Of a stretch of 64,000 nt of DNA, positions 9,794 through 17,676 are shown piece after piece (the first letter of the stretch is position 1; each line of letters begins with the position of its first letter). This stretch comes from Candidatus Saganbacteria bacterium (lineage in GTDB: Bacteria > Margulisbacteria > WOR-1 > XYC2-FULL-46-14 > XYC2-FULL-37-10): positions 1 through 64,000 of the forward strand of contig JACRPL010000005.1 in assembly GCA_016223245.1 (NCBI GenBank). Reading direction: 5' to 3'. The position numbers were made by a program, and so were the translations under genes. The notes below the pieces were generated by a model. The model was not told the DNA's origin, did no database searches, and saw nothing but the letters and a program-made list of their open reading frames with translations.

Positions 9794-10996
9794 TTACTGT
9801 ACAAATTCAAACTTCTTAATTATGACCTCGGATCCAAGGCTGTCGGATGGCGCAAGACCTTGATTAAGCCAATAATTCAGCCTGATATTCTCATTTCCAT
9901 GCGGAGGGATATTTGCTCCAATGTAATTCCAGGAATCAATAAGGTTAGCGCTCGTTGCGCTTGAACCCTGATAGCTTTCAAATGAGATATCCGAAAGTTT
10001 CCAGTTAAATAGATGTACCGAATCAGCGCTTAAAAGAGCTGTATTATATTTATGGGTACTTTCTGCAGTCGAAGGCTGGACTGTATACTGCGCGTATGGA
10101 TATGAAATGTCGCTCCACCTTGAAAACTCGATATCAATTTCCCGATTAGCGTAAGCATTGCTCGTGTCATCCCAAGTAAATAGCCCAAGCACGATATTTT
10201 TATCTATCTGGTCGACACGGCTCCCCAAAGTAAATTTATATGTACCATAGCCGAAACTATTTTCGGATGCGATCTCGGCGCAATACCACTTGCCGGAGCT
10301 GTTCGTGATCTTTAAGTGAAGATATCCATCAGCATCAACTGTCACATTGTTTGTGCTGTTTGAAAAATAATTCGGCCCGGGGCCAACAGTTGAAGCCGCA
10401 GAATCCTTGATATCCCAATAATATCCCGAGAAATAGACCATATGCCTTCTTGCTTCAACGCTTCCTATGCTATTCCCGTTCAACCCAGACGGCAAATTTT
10501 TCTCGCCACTCGCCTGCGGCAGAGTATATGAAGCTGGTACGAGGAAAGCCGCAATCCTTGTCGCATTTTTGTCGCTTACGGCAGTATTAATATCGCATTC
10601 CCAAGTCCCGTTACTGTAAATCGAAGTTGAGGAACTTCCCCAGGAAGGTTTGTTATACCAGCCCGAAACATAGATATAAATGGCTGCTTTATAATTGGAT
10701 ACGGTAATATTATTAACTTTTCCCTGAAGAGCTTCAACTCTACCATAATCCGGCACATGGGTAAATTGGATATAAGGAAGGGTTGTTGTTGTAGATGTAG
10801 ATGTGGTGGTGGTGGTTGTTGTGGTGGTTGTGGTGGTGGTGGTTGTGGTGGTGGTGGTTGTTGTGGTGGTGATCGTTGTGGTCGAAGTTATACTTTGCCC
10901 GCATCCGGCTACAAGCAAGGCTATGCCTAGTATCATACTTCCCACACCATGCCTGCCGGCAGGCAGGTCTCGCATTACTTTCAATTCTTCTGCCAT
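9794..10996 (-). CDS. Poly-Thr-linked lipoprotein with GH16-like glucanase domain
   Basis: A lipobox LLVAGC ends a signal segment beginning with MILGIA. It is followed by a run of about 30 almost uninterrupted threonines, an O-glycosylation-type linker. Residues ~80-185 form an Ig-like domain of the type next to GH16 enzymes (YVSGWYNKPSW, NGTWECDINT). Residues ~185-400 form the GH16-like fold with the catalytic signature EIDIEF near residue 287, which keeps both acidic residues. It should be an outer-membrane or surface enzyme acting on beta-1,3/1,4-glucan-type polysaccharide. The N-terminal LPAGRHG is encoded by a palindromic repeat, so the ancestral start may differ. A TATAAT box lies 6 nt before ATG 10996 with no ribosome site, suggesting a leaderless message. 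Confidence 0.75.
   Translation of the reverse strand: MAEELKVMRDLPAGRHGVGSMILGIALLVAGCGQSITSTTTITTTTTTTTTTTTTTTTTTTTTTTSTSTTTTLPYIQFTHVPDYGRVEALQGKVNNITVSNYKAAIYIYVSGWYNKPSWGSSSTSIYSNGTWECDINTAVSDKNATRIAAFLVPASYTLPQASGEKNLPSGLNGNSIGSVEARRHMVYFSGYYWDIKDSAASTVGPGPNYFSNSTNNVTVDADGYLHLKITNSSGKWYCAEIASENSFGYGTYKFTLGSRVDQIDKNIVLGLFTWDDTSNAYANREIDIEFSRWSDISYPYAQYTVQPSTAESTHKYNTALLSADSVHLFNWKLSDISFESYQGSSATSANLIDSWNYIGANIPPHGNENIRLNYWLNQGLAPSDSLGSEVIIKKFEFVQ
10785..10884. repeat. Trinucleotide-type tract encoding the poly-Thr linker
   Basis: About 100 bases made almost only of GTT/GTG (plus strand), i.e. AAC/CAC reading as ACA, ACC and ACG threonine codons on the minus strand. Codons alternate without a strict unit, but the tract is prone to slippage. 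Because units are three bases, length changes would alter the linker length and keep the frame. Confidence 0.8.
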
Positions 10997-11001
10997 TTTG
11001 A

Positions 11002-11008
11002 TATTATA
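11002..11008. promoter_or_regulatory. Overlapping divergent -10 boxes for the GH16-like lipoprotein and the HAD phosphatase
   Basis: The plus strand reads TATTAT at 11002-11007, 7 nt before ATG 11015. The minus strand reads TATAAT at 11008-11003, 6 nt before ATG 10996. Neither start has a ribosome site. Transcription from either box would begin at or next to the start codon, giving two leaderless messages from one shared, mutually exclusive promoter. Confidence 0.5.
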
Positions 11009-11014
11009 CCATTT

Positions 11015-11656
11015 ATGAAAATAGATTTAATATTCTTCGACTTTGACGGGACGCTGGCGGATTCGATTCCCGCGGCCGTTGGCTCGATACAATATATGCT
11101 GAACAAATTGGGTCTGCCATATAGAACAGCCGAAGAGATAAATAGGCATGTTGGATTTGGAGAGGAACCACTCGTATCCGGCTCAATAGGCACAAAAGAT
11201 CTTTCGATCATTAAAAAAGCTATGGATATATATTTTGAAAATTACGAAAAAGAGGGTTTCAACAAGGTCAGCTTATATCTTCATGTAAAAGAATGCTTGG
11301 AGGCTTTGAAAGGCAAGAAAATGATAATTGTTTCCAACAAAAAACATTCTTTTATCGGACATCTGCTTAAGAAATTCGGTCTGGAGGAATATTTTTCGGA
11401 ATTTTTGGGCGGTGACACGGTCCCATGCCTCAAGCCCGACCCATGCGCGATAAACGATCTAATAAAAAAATACAATATCCCAAAAGACAGGGTTCTTTTT
11501 GTCGGAGATATGACGGTTGACGTTGAAACCGGTAAAAATGCGGGTATTCATACTTGCGCCGTGACTTACGGCTTTGACCCTGTAGAAAAATTAAAGTCCG
11601 CAAAGCCCGATTTCCTGATCGATGACATTCTTAAACTAAAAGATATCGTAGATTAA
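11015..11656 (+). CDS. HAD-superfamily phosphatase, phosphoglycolate phosphatase-like
   Basis: The 213-residue protein carries the HAD motifs in order: motif I FFDFDGTLADS near residue 7 with the nucleophile Asp, motif II MIIVSNKKH near residue 100, a lysine in CLKPDP near 138, and motif IV LFVGDMTVDVETGKNAG near 165. The cap between motifs I and II is helical (subfamily I). This is the Gph/PpaX type, which hydrolyses small phosphate esters such as 2-phosphoglycolate or pyrophosphate; the substrate cannot be read from the sequence. The start at MKIDLIFF is preferred because the upstream in-frame ATG lies in a palindromic repeat. It converges with the homospermidine synthase gene one base away. 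Confidence 0.85.
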   Translation: MKIDLIFFDFDGTLADSIPAAVGSIQYMLNKLGLPYRTAEEINRHVGFGEEPLVSGSIGTKDLSIIKKAMDIYFENYEKEGFNKVSLYLHVKECLEALKGKKMIIVSNKKHSFIGHLLKKFGLEEYFSEFLGGDTVPCLKPDPCAINDLIKKYNIPKDRVLFVGDMTVDVETGKNAGIHTCAVTYGFDPVEKLKSAKPDFLIDDILKLKDIVD

Positions 11657-11657
11657 C

Positions 11658-13127
11658 CTAGCAATTGCTCTTGTCGACCAAAAAAGTCGTGAATTGCCAA
11701 ACATCCTCGTCTTTCGGGCGAGGCGAATCAAAAGAAGTGAATTTTGTGTTCAAATTCTTAAGAGGCGTCCAATCTACCGCTTTTGAATGGAATGGCTTGA
11801 TATAAGGCATAGAAATTCCCAATATTTCTTCGTGATCAAGATCATCCGGAAGACAGAAGCCTCTCTTTGGGTTCTTTATCATCCAAATTGAAGCCGCGAC
11901 AACAGATATCGCGACCTGAAGAGTTGTTGCTTGCTGCCCGGGAACCAGTTTTCTCGCGGTATGGATATCAAGCAGGCTGCCTGTCCACCACGAATTGAAG
12001 TCATGGCCCATCAGAAGCACACCAAGCTGATCTTCACCGTCAATTATCTCGTCGTTCATGATCCTCAATTTTTCCTGCATGTGATATTGGCGCATTTCAA
12101 GCTCATGAAGAGAATTTATAGCGGAATCCGTCGGACAATACGCGTAATGAACCGTCGGCCTGTAGACCGCTTTGTCATTTTCCCAAACTGTAAGCCTATC
12201 GGAAATACTGAAAGCCTCGCCGTGGCGAATGACCATGCCTGTAATCTCGCCACAAGGCACCCATGACCTTACCCAAGTCTTCATACCGATCGTTGCAAGG
12301 CATATCTGGTTTCTAGGCCCTATCTCATGGAAGAAAGCATTTTTTGGGACATATTTTTCGTGCGTTCCCCACCCTAGTTCCGCGGGAGCAACACCTTCCT
12401 CAAAAAACCCTTCAATACTCCATGTATTTACGAATTCGTTGACTTGTTTTGGCTTATTTGTGATCTGCGTATCGCGTTCGGATATATGGATGACCTTTAC
12501 GCCTGTGAGCTGCGCTAATCTCGAAAAGTCCTTACCCTTGATATATGTTTTTAACTTTTCAACTCTTTTATCCTTTGGCTTCTCGTGGATTATTTTCTCC
12601 GCTATCTGTATAAGGGCATGCTTTGTAAAATGCGAGACAAGCCCGGGGTTTGCGCCATGGTCAACGACTGCGGTCGGGCCATTGTTTGCGCCCCACTTTC
12701 CTATTTCTTTCCTAAGGTCCATATGCCTAGCATATAATGTATATTTGGTCGGATCATTGCGTCTGCCGTCTTTATATGGGTCCCATTCCTCGACGGAAGT
12801 GTTCACATAAAGTATATTATTATCCCTGCAATAGTTAAGCATCGCTGCACATTCGATATTCCAAGCCAAGTCGATAATAAGGTCGCCGGAACCAACAAAC
12901 TTAGAAAGAAGAGCTTTGTAATTTTCTTTTGTTACCCTGTTCTTTACATATTTTACGCCCTTTTTTATGCTATCTTTGACCCTTTTGCGGTTATCAACAT
13001 AATCCATGATCGTTACATTTTTCGGGGGAACATTTATCAACTTAATAACAAGGGGGATAGCACACTGTGAGACAGATCCGCATCCGATGATCAAGATCTT
13101 TTCGTTGAACTTAATTTTTTTATTCAT
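11658..13127 (-). CDS. hss: Homospermidine synthase
   Basis: The 489-residue protein starts with a Rossmann motif ILIIGCGSVSQCAIPL and has the saccharopine dehydrogenase-like fold of bacterial homospermidine synthases. Recognisable blocks are DLAWNIECAAMLNYC, NTSVEEWDPY, VVDHGANPGLVSHF, LGWGTHEKYVP, TWVRSWVPCGEITGMV and LLMGHDFNSWWTGS. The enzyme makes sym-homospermidine from putrescine (or putrescine plus spermidine) with NAD as a catalytic cofactor, in the cytoplasm. The length is normal. It is transcribed alone, convergent with the phosphatase gene and divergent from bipA. Confidence 0.92.
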   Translation of the reverse strand: MNKKIKFNEKILIIGCGSVSQCAIPLVIKLINVPPKNVTIMDYVDNRKRVKDSIKKGVKYVKNRVTKENYKALLSKFVGSGDLIIDLAWNIECAAMLNYCRDNNILYVNTSVEEWDPYKDGRRNDPTKYTLYARHMDLRKEIGKWGANNGPTAVVDHGANPGLVSHFTKHALIQIAEKIIHEKPKDKRVEKLKTYIKGKDFSRLAQLTGVKVIHISERDTQITNKPKQVNEFVNTWSIEGFFEEGVAPAELGWGTHEKYVPKNAFFHEIGPRNQICLATIGMKTWVRSWVPCGEITGMVIRHGEAFSISDRLTVWENDKAVYRPTVHYAYCPTDSAINSLHELEMRQYHMQEKLRIMNDEIIDGEDQLGVLLMGHDFNSWWTGSLLDIHTARKLVPGQQATTLQVAISVVAASIWMIKNPKRGFCLPDDLDHEEILGISMPYIKPFHSKAVDWTPLKNLNTKFTSFDSPRPKDEDVWQFTTFLVDKSNC

Positions 13128-13186
13128 ATATTTTATATTTTACCAGGGAAAATAATTATTTCAAAGTAGAATTTTCTCCTCAACAC

Positions 13187-13257
13187 TCGACCTCCTCTGT
13201 CCCTCGACAGAGCTCGGGACATCTCCCCCTTGATAAGGGGGAGAAAGAGAGGGGGTG
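13187..13257. repeat. Palindromic repeat, family B (GACATCTCCCCC...GGGGGAGA)
   Basis: The sequence CTCTGTCCCTCGACAGAG, then GGGACATCTCCCCCTTGATA and AGGGGGAGAAAGAGAGGG, folds into two nested hairpins. A close relative lies at 62783-62842 in the opposite orientation. Both copies sit in divergent promoter regions (hss/bipA and the carbonic anhydrase/HMGL gene), so neither acts simply as a terminator. Confidence 0.65.
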
Positions 13258-13283
13258 CGGAAAAGGAGAAAGGTGAGGTATGA

Positions 13284-13289
13284 TATAAT
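13284..13289 (+). promoter_or_regulatory. -10 box TATAAT directly before bipA (leaderless)
   Basis: A perfect TATAAT ends 6 nt before the bipA ATG, leaving no room for a 5' leader or ribosome site. The preceding AGGAGAAAGGTGAGG is upstream of the -10 box and would not be in the transcript. Confidence 0.45.
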
Positions 13290-13295
13290 AAATAT

Positions 13296-15092
13296 ATGAG
13301 TAAGATATTGAACATTGCGATAATAGCCCACGTTGACCATGGAAAAACGACTTTAACGGACCATCTTTTAAGGCAAGGAGGGGCTTTTTCAGATAGGGAA
13401 GAAGTAACCGAACTTGTAATGGACTCAAATGACCTTGAAAAAGAGCGAGGGATCACGATATTTTCCAAAAATTGTTCTATCCACTATAAAGACACGAAGA
13501 TAAATATCGTGGACACCCCTGGCCATGCCGATTTTGGATCGGAAGTCGAACGGGTGCTTAAAATGGTGGATAGCGTGCTCCTATTGGTTGACGCAAAAGA
13601 AGGGCCAATGCCCCAAACAAAGTTCGTTCTCTCAAAATCGCTAAAGCTAGGCCTTCGGCCTATAGTCATAATCAACAAGATCGATAAGACCGGACAGCGG
13701 GCCCATGCCGTCATCGATATGATCTTTGACCTATTTGTTAGGCTTGACGCAACTGATGCACAGCTTGATTTCCCGATCGTTTATACGATCTCAAGGGAAG
13801 GCGTCGCAAAATATAATCTTGAAGACGAAGGAAAAGACCTGACGCCGCTTTTTGAAACAATCCTTAAGCATGTAAAACCATACCCGGATAAGAGCTCGGA
13901 CCCGCTTCAAGTGCAGGTCACAAATTTGGCATACGACGATTATGTCGGCCGCATAGCGATCGGACGGGTTTCATCTGGAAAGCTCGAAAAAAGCATGAAT
14001 ATTGCCGTAAGCAAACGTGATGGTTCTCTTGTCCCAGGAAAGATAGTTAAACTTTCAAATTTTGAGGGTTTAAAAAAAGTGGAGATTCAAGCCGCCGAAT
14101 GCGGGGATATCGTATCGATCGCAGGTATCCCAGATATCACAATTGGTGAGACCATAACTACGGCAGAAAACCCCGCACCCCTGCCCTTGCTAGAAATAGA
14201 TGAACCCACCCTTAATATGGAATTTTTGGTCAATGACTCTCCATTTGCCGGACGCGAAGGCAAATTTGTCACAAATAGGCATATAAGGGAAAGATTGGAA
14301 CTCGAACTCCAAACAAATGTCGGATTGCGGGTAGAAGAGATCGGCGGCGCCGATGGTTTCAAAGTTTCAGGCCGCGGGGAACTCCACATCTCGATCCTGT
14401 TGGAAGAGATGCGGAGGGAAGGGTACGAAGTGCAGGTTTCACAGCCTAAAGTAATATTTAAGACCGTGAACAATGAGAAGATGGAGCCTATTGAACAAGC
14501 AATAATCCAGATCCCTGAAGAATTTGCAGGTACAGTCATCGAAAAGCTTGGAAAACGCCGTGGTGAAATGCAGGATATGAACAACAAGAACGGAACAACA
14601 ACCCTTAACTACCTTATCCCGACGAGGGGTCTTTTGGGATTTCGTTCCGCATTCATAATGGATACAAAGGGCGAAGGATTGCTTAACCACGCATTTTTCA
14701 GGTATGAGAGATATAAAGGTGAGATATCAAAAAGGCAAAATGGCGTATTGATCTCCGGCACTAACGGCAAAACGGCCTCGTATGCCCTAAACAACATCCA
14801 GGAAAGAGGGACATTATTTGTGGAACCCGGTGTACAAGTATACGAAGGAATGATAGTCGGTGAGAACGCCCGCGACCAGGACATGACAGTTAACGCATGC
14901 AAAGAAAAAAAACAGACAAATATCCGCGCCTCAAGCGCTGACATTGCCGTAAAGCTTACGCCACCGATAAAGCTTACGCTCGAACAGGCTTTGGAATTCA
15001 TTGATAACGACGAACTTGTAGAAATCACTCCCAAAAGCGTCAGGCTCCGCAAAAAATACCTGACCGAGAACGAAAGAGCCAGGAAGAAATAA
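13296..15092 (+). CDS. typA: Ribosome-associated GTPase BipA/TypA
   Basis: The 598-residue translational GTPase has G1 AHVDHGKTTL (residues ~10-19), switch region ERGITIFSKN, G3 DTPGHADFGSEVERVL, G4 NKIDKTGQRAHAV and the BipA-specific C-terminal domain (PTRGLLGFRSAF, GTNGKTASYALNN, EPGVQVYEGMIVGE, IRASSAD). BipA binds the 70S ribosome and aids large-subunit assembly and stress adaptation. Length and motif order are standard. The stop codon TAA forms the first bases of a 75-bp palindromic repeat, so the 3' end may have been changed by its insertion. Confidence 0.97.
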   Translation: MSKILNIAIIAHVDHGKTTLTDHLLRQGGAFSDREEVTELVMDSNDLEKERGITIFSKNCSIHYKDTKINIVDTPGHADFGSEVERVLKMVDSVLLLVDAKEGPMPQTKFVLSKSLKLGLRPIVIINKIDKTGQRAHAVIDMIFDLFVRLDATDAQLDFPIVYTISREGVAKYNLEDEGKDLTPLFETILKHVKPYPDKSSDPLQVQVTNLAYDDYVGRIAIGRVSSGKLEKSMNIAVSKRDGSLVPGKIVKLSNFEGLKKVEIQAAECGDIVSIAGIPDITIGETITTAENPAPLPLLEIDEPTLNMEFLVNDSPFAGREGKFVTNRHIRERLELELQTNVGLRVEEIGGADGFKVSGRGELHISILLEEMRREGYEVQVSQPKVIFKTVNNEKMEPIEQAIIQIPEEFAGTVIEKLGKRRGEMQDMNNKNGTTTLNYLIPTRGLLGFRSAFIMDTKGEGLLNHAFFRYERYKGEISKRQNGVLISGTNGKTASYALNNIQERGTLFVEPGVQVYEGMIVGENARDQDMTVNACKEKKQTNIRASSADIAVKLTPPIKLTLEQALEFIDNDELVEITPKSVRLRKKYLTENERARKK

Positions 15093-15164
15093 CTCACCCC
15101 CTACCTCACTTTGTTCGGGTTTCCCCCTCTCTTATTAAGAGAGGGGGATTAAGGGGGTGAGTTA
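15090..15164 (+). repeat. 75-bp palindromic repeat, family A, copy upstream of hydG
   Basis: The unit starts TAACTCACCCCC and ends GGGGGTGAGTTA, a 12-bp terminal inverted repeat. An internal hairpin CCCCCTCTCTTATTAAGAGAGGGGG is built from CCCCCTCTCTT and AAGAGAGGGGG. The first three bases are the bipA stop codon. The same unit lies in inverted orientation at 16554-16628 after hydG, and related units lie at 40318-40388 and 19919-19962. It resembles a miniature inverted-repeat element. Confidence 0.75.
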
Positions 15165-15173
15165 GCAACTTTT

Positions 15174-16556
15174 ATGAAATATATAGACGAAAAAAGGATC
15201 GGTACGCTTCTTAATGCCGCATCTTCTGCTGGAGCAGATAAGATCGATGGGATACTAAGTAAAAGTAAGTCGCTTCAAAGGCTAACGCTTTCCGAATCCG
15301 CGATCCTGCTGGCAGAAAAGAACTCATCGCAAATAAAAAAGATATTGGATGCTGCGCACTATGTCAAAGACAAGATATACGGCAAAAGGGTAGTAATTTT
15401 TGCCCCTCTATATATAAGCAATCTCTGCAAAAACAATTGCCTCTATTGTTCTTTCAGGTCGGATAATAGCAAAATTGACAGGAAGGCCCTAACAACGGAT
15501 GAAATAAAAGAGCAAGTTGCCTATCTTTTAAGCCGTGGGCACAAAAGGATCCTTGCAGTCGCCGGCGAAGCCGCGCCAAAAGGCAAGTCAAATATAGATT
15601 TCTATGTCGAATCGATCGAAGCGATATATTCCGTTAAACAAAGCGGCAACAGCATTAGGCGCGTGAACATCAATTGCGCTCCGCTAAATATCGAAGAATT
15701 TAAAAAGCTGAAATCCGCAGGTATCGGGACCTTTCAGCTCTTCCAAGAGACCTATCACGAGGGAACATACAAGAAAGTCCATCCGAGCGGCCCTAAAAGC
15801 GATCCGGAAAACAGGTTGGACGCGATCGAACGCGCGATAAAAGCGGGGATCGACGATGTAGGTATCGGGGTTCTTTATGGATTATATGATCATAAGTTCG
15901 AGACGCTCGCGATACTTTGCCACATCGAAGCCCTTGAAAAAAAGTTCAATTTTGGCCCCCATACGATCTCTGTCCCAAGGATCGAGCCTGCGATAGGATC
16001 CGACTTTAGCGTTAATGTCCCATATAAAGTTTTAGACGACGATTTTAAAAAGATCGTGGCTGTTTTAAGATTGTCCGTCCCGTATACAGGCATAATATTG
16101 TCGACCAGAGAAACTGCTTCCTTGCGGGATGAACTATTTTCACTTGGCATATCGCAGATCAGCGCCGAGTCAAAGACATCTCCAGGCGGATATTCGGATA
16201 GCGAAGAAAAAAACACCCAATTTTCGACAAATGACAAAAGATGTTTGGATGAAGTCATGGGATCGCTATTGGAGAAAGGATTTATCCCAAGCTTCTGCGC
16301 GGCCTGCTACAGGAAGGAAAGGACCGGCAAGAAATTCATGAGCCTGGCAAAACCAGGCCTTATCGCCCATCAATGCAGTATCAACGCGCTTGTGACCCTC
16401 AAAGAATATCTTGATGATTTTGCGTCCGACAATGTCAGGCGCGAAGGATATAAGCTCATCGATAAACAAAAAGAAGGACTCGACGACAAAAGCTTAAAAC
16501 AATTATCGGAGATCTTCTCGAGGATCGATTCGGGAAAGAGGGATGAATATATTTAA
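15174..16556 (+). CDS. hydG: [FeFe]-hydrogenase maturase HydG (radical SAM tyrosine lyase)
   Basis: The 460-residue protein carries the radical-SAM loop CKNNCLYC (CX3CX2C, near residue 86), and the C-terminal auxiliary cluster motif CX2CX22C (CAACYRKERT to HQC, near residues 382-408). The second motif separates HydG from ThiH. HydG cleaves tyrosine to p-cresol, CO and cyanide and builds the Fe(CO)(CN) synthon for the hydrogenase H-cluster in the cytoplasm. Other family blocks are present (FQLFQETYHEGTYKKVHPSG, GIGVLYGLYDHKFE). HydE, HydF and hydrogenase subunits are not in the window, so this is an orphan copy. It is flanked by two inverted 75-bp repeats; its own TAA is the first codon of the downstream one. 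Confidence 0.93.
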   Translation: MKYIDEKRIGTLLNAASSAGADKIDGILSKSKSLQRLTLSESAILLAEKNSSQIKKILDAAHYVKDKIYGKRVVIFAPLYISNLCKNNCLYCSFRSDNSKIDRKALTTDEIKEQVAYLLSRGHKRILAVAGEAAPKGKSNIDFYVESIEAIYSVKQSGNSIRRVNINCAPLNIEEFKKLKSAGIGTFQLFQETYHEGTYKKVHPSGPKSDPENRLDAIERAIKAGIDDVGIGVLYGLYDHKFETLAILCHIEALEKKFNFGPHTISVPRIEPAIGSDFSVNVPYKVLDDDFKKIVAVLRLSVPYTGIILSTRETASLRDELFSLGISQISAESKTSPGGYSDSEEKNTQFSTNDKRCLDEVMGSLLEKGFIPSFCAACYRKERTGKKFMSLAKPGLIAHQCSINALVTLKEYLDDFASDNVRREGYKLIDKQKEGLDDKSLKQLSEIFSRIDSGKRDEYI

Positions 16557-16628
16557 CTCACCCCCTTAATCCCCCTCTCTTAATAAGAGAGGGGGAAACC
16601 CGAACAAAGTGAGGGAGGGGGTGAGTTA
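16554..16628 (-). repeat. 75-bp palindromic repeat, family A, inverted copy downstream of hydG
   Basis: This is an almost exact reverse complement of the 15090-15164 unit, including CCCGAACAAAGTGAGG in the non-symmetrical part. It begins with the hydG stop codon TAA and ends GGGGGTGAGTTA. It separates hydG from the convergent Met-rich membrane protein gene and can also form a strong terminator-like hairpin. Confidence 0.75.
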
Positions 16629-16632
16629 GCCC

Positions 16633-16941
16633 CTACTTCTTCATCGGCATCTTATCTTTCATCACCGGACAGCCTTTCATATCTTTACCCATCATTCCAT
16701 CCATCTTCATTCCATCATGCTTCATCATTCCGCCCATTCCCATATCGCATTTATACCTCATCGCACCCTTATTCATTCCACCGTAAACAAGCAGAACTAT
16801 GGCCAAGATGGCTATTATCGCGGCAAGGATAGTTCCGATCAATTTAATTGATCCGGATTCTTTGCTTGCAAATGTATATAGAATATAAGCAAAACCAAGT
16901 ATTGAGATCAATATTAAAGTCGAACCTAAGCACATCATCAT
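16633..16941 (-). CDS. Small two-helix membrane protein with Met/His/Cys-rich metal-binding tail
   Basis: The 102-residue protein has two transmembrane helices (about residues 5-25 and 34-54, LIGTILAAIIAILAIVLLVY). Its tail of about 45 residues is dominated by Met, Lys and Asp with scattered Cys and His (MGMGGMMKHDGMKMDGMM, GCPVM). Met-rich tails bind soft metals such as Cu(I), so metal sequestration or sensing is plausible but not shown. A strong ribosome site AAGGAGGTGA precedes the ATG. It is the last gene of the cupredoxin/NifS-like/DsrE/TusA run and converges on hydG. No family name is recognised with confidence. Confidence 0.65.
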   Translation of the reverse strand: MMMCLGSTLILISILGFAYILYTFASKESGSIKLIGTILAAIIAILAIVLLVYGGMNKGAMRYKCDMGMGGMMKHDGMKMDGMMGKDMKGCPVMKDKMPMKK

Positions 16942-16955
16942 GTCATTTCACCTCC

Positions 16956-17186
16956 TTATTTAATTTTCCTTAAATAGGCGAAATATTCGCCGTCTTTTTC
17001 CGAAACGCCCAAAAATTCCTGACCGGTAACTTTACACCAAGCGGGCATGTCGGTTTTTAAGCCTTCATCGGTCGATGCGACCTCTAATATCTGCCCTATC
17101 CTGATTTCTTTGACCTTATTAGCCGTTTCAATTATAGGCATTGGGCATAAAAGCCCGAAACAATCCAATTTTACATCAGCTTCCAT
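16956..17186 (-). CDS. TusA/SirA-family sulfur carrier
   Basis: The 76-residue protein has the TusA signature LDCFGLLCPMPIIETANKV with the persulfide-carrying Cys in CPMP near residue 15, and the two-layer alpha/beta length expected for the family. A second Cys (PAWCKVTG) is in the position seen in many anaerobic TusA proteins. TusA-type proteins accept sulfane sulfur from cysteine desulfurases or rhodaneses and pass it on. A ribosome site GGAGG precedes the ATG. It lies 13 bases downstream of the DsrE-like gene and just after a NifS-like gene, which supports a sulfur-relay role. Confidence 0.88.
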   Translation of the reverse strand: MEADVKLDCFGLLCPMPIIETANKVKEIRIGQILEVASTDEGLKTDMPAWCKVTGQEFLGVSEKDGEYFAYLRKIK

Positions 17187-17199
17187 GATAAATCCTCCG

Positions 17200-17676
17200 T
17201 TAAATAAAGTAGCTTATCTTGCCTTCGATCGCATCCGAAAGATATGTCGCGGCCCCGGAAAACGAATCCAGCTCTTCGACAAAGTCATCTTTATCGAATC
17301 CCATGAAGCTGAAAGTCGTCGTACAGGCGACCATTTTAATGCCCATCTTTTTTGACATTTTTACGAATTCATCAATGCTAGGCACTTTAGATTGCTTCAT
17401 CATGATCTTCATCATGGCAGGCCCCATCCCCATCATGTTGAATTTGGATAAAGGAAGCCTATCTGATCCACCCTTGTTCAAGAAATTCATCATTTTTTGG
17501 AGGATATTCTTGCCGCTGGTAAGTTTTTTCTTTCTTAATACGTTCAGTCCCCAGAAAGTGAAGAACATTTTAACTTCCATTCCCATAGAAGCTGCTGTTG
17601 TTGCTAAAATAAACGCAGCCAATACTTTGTCCATATCACCGGAGAATACTATGATATTAAATTTATTCTTTTCCAT
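17200..17676 (-). CDS. DsrE/DsrF/DrsH-like sulfur-transfer protein (DsrE2 type)
   Basis: The 158-residue protein begins with IIVFSGDMDKVLAAFILATTAASMGMEVKMFFTFWGL in pieces typical of DsrE2-like proteins (TTAASMGMEVKMFFTF). It has a Met-rich middle (MMGMGPAMMKIMMKQ) and the conserved Cys in MVACTTTFSFMGFDKDD. These proteins bind persulfide or membrane-linked sulfur and partner with TusA. Its ATG overlaps the stop of the NifS-like gene (TAATG), so translation is coupled. A hydrophobic N-terminal segment may associate it with the membrane. The physiological acceptor is unknown. Confidence 0.85.
   Translation of the reverse strand: MEKNKFNIIVFSGDMDKVLAAFILATTAASMGMEVKMFFTFWGLNVLRKKKLTSGKNILQKMMNFLNKGGSDRLPLSKFNMMGMGPAMMKIMMKQSKVPSIDEFVKMSKKMGIKMVACTTTFSFMGFDKDDFVEELDSFSGAATYLSDAIEGKISYFI

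Noticed and set aside
10803-11018. Plus-strand open frame encoding a poly-valine stretch
   Set aside because: It is the antisense reading of the poly-Thr codons of the lipoprotein gene and has no start signals or homologous features.
12172-12810. 212-residue plus-strand frame opposite homospermidine synthase
   Set aside because: Antisense shadow; the opposite strand carries the conserved enzyme motifs.
15090-16628. CRISPR-like interpretation of the regularly built palindromes
   Set aside because: Copies are isolated by genes rather than arrayed with short spacers, and no cas genes are present.
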